Shown here: positions 60,643 to 64,000 of the stretch, in pieces
Layout: each line of letters begins with the position of its first letter
How positions within the stretch are numbered: position 1 is the first letter of the stretch
NCBI GenBank assembly: GCA_014529385.2
Contig: CM043944.1
Location: forward strand, 46,976,768 to 47,040,767
Length of the DNA: 64,000 nucleotides
Reading direction: 5' to 3'
Source: Adiantum capillus-veneris
Taxonomy: Eukaryota > Streptophyta > Polypodiopsida > Polypodiales > Pteridaceae
Made by a program: the position numbers and the translations under genes
Notes under the pieces: generated by a model
Database searches by the model: none
What the model was told of the DNA's origin: nothing
Seen by the model: only the letters and a program-made list of their open reading frames with translations

Positions 60643-61740
60643 TCAAAGTGAGGTACTGGTACCGAACTGTATGGCGTCGAGGGAGATCGCCAATAGCATC
60701 CGGAATCCTGGAAGGGACTCTTCGCCGGCCCACTCTGCTGTGTGGGTCGAGCGGTACTTGAACTTCAAAAAGGTCTGCAACGCTTGCTTCTTTGGGCCGC
60801 GCCGAAAGCGACTCAAAGTCTTCTGTGGCTCCTTTGATGCTTCAACTTCGTCTAGAGTCCTGCTTCTTTCGTCTTCAAGAATCTCCATGGCTGAAAATCC
60901 CTGAAACAATCTCCAACACAAAACCATGAACATACCCTTTCCATGTAAAGTGAAGGAAAAAAATCTTGTCTTCTCTAAAGACTGTGCATGCAATGTAGAC
61001 GAACTAATAGACGGAGTGACAACCCGTTCATCAAACACATGCAAACAATGTGCTCGAATCTTTTCTGTTTGATCAAAATCAATCAACTGTGGCAAATCAC
61101 AATGGAAATGCCCATGCTCGGTGCTTATACTTTCATGTGCTCGTTCGGAAACTGTGTCATGTCAAGGAAGAGACATGGAATGTGACGTCCTTGAATGCAT
61201 ACTTTTCAACTTTTCATGAAAAATCCGCATACATTTGTGCTCATCCATGAGAGAAACGTGCTCAACATACAATATGTCATGCCTAGGAAAAGGGATCACA
61301 TAACGATGCTGACTAAAATACAGGAAAGCGTCACGAATGAAACACTCGAACAATGCGTGCGTATCAATCATGCGAACACATAGTACTTCCTGTGATGGTT
61401 CCTTGGACAAAGGCTCGAGAGCCAAGATTGGTTCTTCCTGAAGGGGTTCTTGGGACTTAGGCTCAAGAGCCAAGATCGATCCTTCGTGATTGATCGAATC
61501 TGCAACGAGGTTAGCTTCGCTAGAAAAAGCATCAACTAACACATCATCCTTGTGAACAATCACATCTTCTTCATGCAACTCATCATGCTTGTGAGAAATC
61601 ACATCTTGATCATGTAAATCATCATGCTTGTGAGAAATCACATCTTGATCATGCAAATCATCATGGTTATCTTTATCATCCAAATCATCATGCAAGTCAT
61701 TGTCAATCAAATCATCATCATGCTTCACACAATCATGCAA
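60643..61740 (-). pseudogene. Element-encoded protein with His/Asp-rich repeats and chromodomain-like tail
   Basis: One minus-strand frame of 366 codons, broken by a single TGA at 61162-61164. The first 60 residues are extremely rich in His and Asp, with the 13-residue unit DLHDQDVISHKHD repeated about twice in full and in decayed flanking copies (61560-61700). Acidic 'ILALEP.S.EP' repeats follow. The C-terminal end ('FLKFKYRSTHTAEW' and 'EESLPGF', about 60700-60790) resembles the second half of a chromodomain and stops right before the polypurine tract, where chromoviral integrase ends. I cannot assign a function to the His/Asp region. Metal binding is a guess from composition. Confidence 0.5.
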
Positions 61741-62454
61741 ATCCTGTGGGTCATGCTTTGGAGAAGAAGAGACTGAGAGAGAGTCTCCTTTTCCCGAATC
61801 TCTTGCATCGGTGCCGGCACTGGAGACAAGAGTCGCAAGAACTCTTGCATGTGTCGGTCGCGCTGTTCTTGTCTTGTCTTTCTTGCTGCTTCTCTTTCTA
61901 CTTCTCTTTCTGCTTTTTCTTCTGCGTGTCTGCGTTTCATTTCTGCCATTCTTTCCTTAAACATCTGCTTTAACTTCTCCATAGGAGTTAGTGCAATCTT
62001 TGTCGTAGATGGGAAAGGGTCGGAAAAACCTCATGGTGGGGAAAATTCTTCTTTGCCTCTCTCATGCTCATCACCTCCAAGCGAAGTATCCATTCCGCTT
62101 CGGGTGACGACCATTCTGCAATCATGGGTTCTTGTGGGTTCTTGGGGGTCTTGGGTTCTTAAGTCCACGAGGAACTTGGGTTCTTGCGGGTCTTGGGTTC
62201 TTAAGTTCACGAGGAACTTGGGTTCTTGAGGTTTTCTTTGGCTTGCAAATCACATTGGAGATGGATCTTCTCTTCACCCGAGTTCTACTCCTTTCTGCGG
62301 GCGCACCCCTTGGTGGCTTTGCGCTCACACCAAGGTTGCTTTTTCCCACCTCATGTCGATTGGCCAACCGCGAAGTGCACGCTCTGCTCTCAATGAGTGA
62401 AAAGAGACACAAGGGGAGGCTGGACAAGCCCTTCTTTCTTGGGATTCCTGTCAC
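61725..62454 (-). pseudogene. gag-like N-terminal region of the aberrant element
   Basis: The minus frame 61982-61725 is a charged heptad-like segment (MEKLKQMFKERMAEMKRR and the following Glu/Arg-rich part), probably a coiled coil. Upstream, the minus frame 62454-62122 contains a 14-residue tandem repeat (RTQVPRELKNPRPA) and basic residues. It lies between the primer site and the main frame, where gag is expected. The frames are not continuous. Confidence 0.4.
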
Positions 62455-62593
62455 TCTTCAACAAAACACGATTAGGAATCGCCACGCCCAAGTAAACTTG
62501 GGTTCGTGCGATTGCAACAAGCAAAAAAATTCTTGTTGTTCTTGTGGTTCTTCCCTTGAGTAATGCAGAACACTTCCAATGCTCTGATACCAA

Positions 62594-62817
62594 TGTAAGG
62601 TGCAGCGGAATGAATGTTGTATTTTCTCAAGATTAGTGATCTCTCCTTCTCTCAGTCTCATTCACTTGTACGCACAAGATCCACTCACTTTGTTCGTGAT
62701 CACCGCACTCTCTATAAGACGGAAAGCTCTCTCTTTTCCTAAGAATTAAAAGGAACCTTGAGCAGTAAAGATCACTAATCTTGAGAAAATACAACATTCA
62801 TTCCGCTGCACCTTATA
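62594..62817. repeat. Fold-back (inverted) LTR end
   Basis: 62599-62642 and 62769-62812 are reverse complements over 44 nt (GGTGCAGCGGAATG...GATCT). The 126-nt spacer is the inverted continuation of the LTR sequence found at 59523-59650. Confidence 0.9.
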
Positions 62818-62822
62818 GTCTT

Positions 62823-63730
62823 GGCCTCTGCTGGTACTCCGCTGTATCTACCGGTCTTGATCCGAAGCTGGTGTGAAGATTTTTGTATTTGGCCAATAGC
62901 ACATTGTATCCCATAAGTGGGTGTCCATGTATCTGGGCCTCGTCACAAAACCACCCTCTCTATGTCTGCGCAGCTCGAGCAAAAATAGACCTAGACATCT
63001 CTGGTCCTCATACCCCATGACCCTCGAGAGTGTTCCAAGCCCTCTCTGAACAGGCAGTGAAAGCGGCCTCGTATCTCATAGTAAACTGGGTATTGACATG
63101 TGTAGTGCAACTCTTTCTCAGGCTTCATGTGACATAGGGGACATGTCCTGGCCTCTTCTGGTACTCCGTTGTATCTACCGGTCTCGATCCGAAGCTTGTG
63201 TGAAGATTTGCGTATCTGGCCAATAGCACATCGTATTCCATAAGTGGGTGTCCGTGTATCTGGGCCTGGCCTCTACTGGTACTCCGCTGTATCTATCGGT
63301 CTCGATCCGAAGCTGGTGTGAAGATTTATGTATCTGGCCAATAGCACATCGTATCCCATAAGTGGGTGTCCATGTATCTGGGCTTCGTCACGAAACCACC
63401 CTCTCTATGTCTGCGCAGCTCGAGCAAAAATAGACCTAGACATCCCTGGTCCTCATACCCCATGACCCTCGAGAGTGTTCCAAAGCCCTCTGAACAGGCA
63501 GTGAAAGCAGCCTCGTATCTCATAGTAAACTGCGTAGTGACGTGTAGTGCAACTCTTTTTCAGGCTTCATGTGACATAGGGGACATGTCCTGGCCTCTGC
63601 TGGTACTCCGCTGTATCTACCAGTCTCGATCCGAAGCTGGTGTGAAGATTTGCATATCTGGCCAATAGCACATCGTATCCCATAAGTGGGTGTCCATGGA
63701 TCTGGGCCTTGTCACAAAACCACCTCAGTA
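62823..63730 (-). repeat. Tandem units of a zinc-finger coding segment
   Basis: Units start at 62823, 63150, 63268 and 63592 (GGCCTCTGCTGGTACTCC). Unit lengths are 327, 118 (truncated), 324 and at least 134 bp. The full units are multiples of three and each encodes the CPLCHMKPEKELH finger and 'FGTLSRVMGYEDQ' on the minus strand. A further partial unit lies at 59273-59475, beyond the inserted LTR element. Confidence 0.9.
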
Positions 63731-63945
63731 AGCTGGAGAAGATGCTCTCTATAGAAAGCCATCTTTGTGCCTAACTCCAGGGCCTGTTGTATCCAAGTCC
63801 TAGTATCTAGTTGAATCAGGTCTTGACGGATGAGCTTGGTGATCTCGGACTGTGTAAAAGACAGAGAGGGTGCATCCGAAAGGGGGGCAATCTGTTTATG
63901 CTGAACCCACGTACGTGAAACCATGATGTCATCTCTCCATACCAA
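63712..63945 (-). pseudogene. Upstream part of the LINE-like coding region
   Basis: 78-codon minus-strand frame ('RTWIQQALELGTKMAFYREHLL'). It leads into the first tandem unit ('SMDTHLWDTMCYWPD' in the adjacent frame). This resembles the stretch before the Cys/His tail in LINE-type proteins. The start lies outside or is lost. Confidence 0.35.
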
Positions 63946-64000
63946 TATGCTGTGTCTCCCTGCAAAGCTAATTGTCGAGAGGAATCAAGTGCTAGGCGGG

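Larger units (their letters stand above)
59476..62817 (-). mobile_element. Non-autonomous gypsy-like LTR element with inverted, U5-only 5' end
   Basis: GTCTT duplications flank the element (59471-59475 and 62818-62822). The left, 3' LTR (59476-60631, 1,156 bp) is complete. A purine tract (TTTGAAAAGGAGGGGA on minus) precedes it, and a tRNA-Met primer site (62581-62592) adjoins the right end. The right LTR is not a normal copy. The first 49 nt of the LTR (62594-62642) are followed by an inverted copy of the LTR's first about 175 nt (62643-62817). Both outer ends are therefore U5 ends. The interior encodes a gag-like coil, a His/Asp-rich region and a chromodomain-like tail, with no protease, RT or integrase core. 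Confidence 0.85.

Noticed and set aside
62594-62817. Independent small TIR element (MITE)
   Set aside because: The inverted arms are LTR sequence of the enclosing element, adjoin its primer site, and share its target duplication. It is a rearranged LTR end.

Overview
The window reads as nuclear DNA of a land plant with a large, transposon-filled genome. I infer a non-angiosperm, possibly a fern, from three things: the mix of Ty1/copia, Ty3/gypsy (chromodomain type) and hAT remnants, a Helitron that carries an endonuclease/exonuclease/phosphatase domain, and an extraordinary load of long (GA)n/(CT)n arrays. The species cannot be fixed from the sequence alone. I see no intact host gene, no tRNA or rRNA gene and no CRISPR array. 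Everything recognisable as coding is mobile-element derived, apart from one possible protein-kinase remnant.

Layout. 1-9.2 kb: repeat-poor, AT-rich DNA with a possible old promoter or LTR (TATA at 1361), a decayed hAT transposase (4.9-6.0 kb), a possible kinase pseudogene (minus strand, about 7.0-7.5 kb) and long (CT)/(GA) arrays. 9208-12658: a non-autonomous LTR element on the minus strand with 5-bp target duplications and a GA array inside each LTR. 13.5-18.8 kb: compound microsatellites and a duplicated segment whose GA tract is short in one copy and long in the other. 19982-25168: a nearly intact copia element on the plus strand with perfect TTTTA duplications and one in-frame stop. 25.7-27.05 kb: a minus-strand copia fragment whose integrase core is deleted. 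28.8-30.3 kb: GA/CA/TA arrays and degenerate tandem repeats. 30.8-38.4 kb: a decayed Helitron on the plus strand with an RPA-like ORF containing probable introns, a Rep domain, a Pif1-type helicase and a fused EEP endonuclease-like domain. 39646-54137: a 14.5-kb chromodomain gypsy element on the minus strand with 1.65-kb LTRs. A 5.5-kb copia element (42699-48237) is inserted in its integrase. About 54.95-55.9 kb: a second Helitron helicase fragment. 56.6-58.7 kb: GA arrays, a local duplication and a 22-nt G run. 59.1-63.95 kb: a minus-strand LINE-like zinc-finger coding region with tandem units, split at 59476-62817 by a non-autonomous LTR element that is structurally aberrant.

The most unusual item is that last element. 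Its right (5') LTR is replaced by a fold-back of the LTR's U5 end, so both outer ends are U5-type, yet a 5-bp GTCTT duplication flanks it. This suggests that a hairpin-ended cDNA was integrated by integrase. Second is the Helitron, which combines an RPA-like ORF with Rep, helicase and EEP modules and has a (CT)n tract where an intron's polypyrimidine tract should be.

LTR comparisons by eye suggest relative ages. The gypsy LTRs differ at about two dozen of 1,650 positions and the nested copia LTRs at about four of 192. The plus-strand copia LTRs differ at about ten of 278, and the 9.2-12.7 kb element is clearly older.
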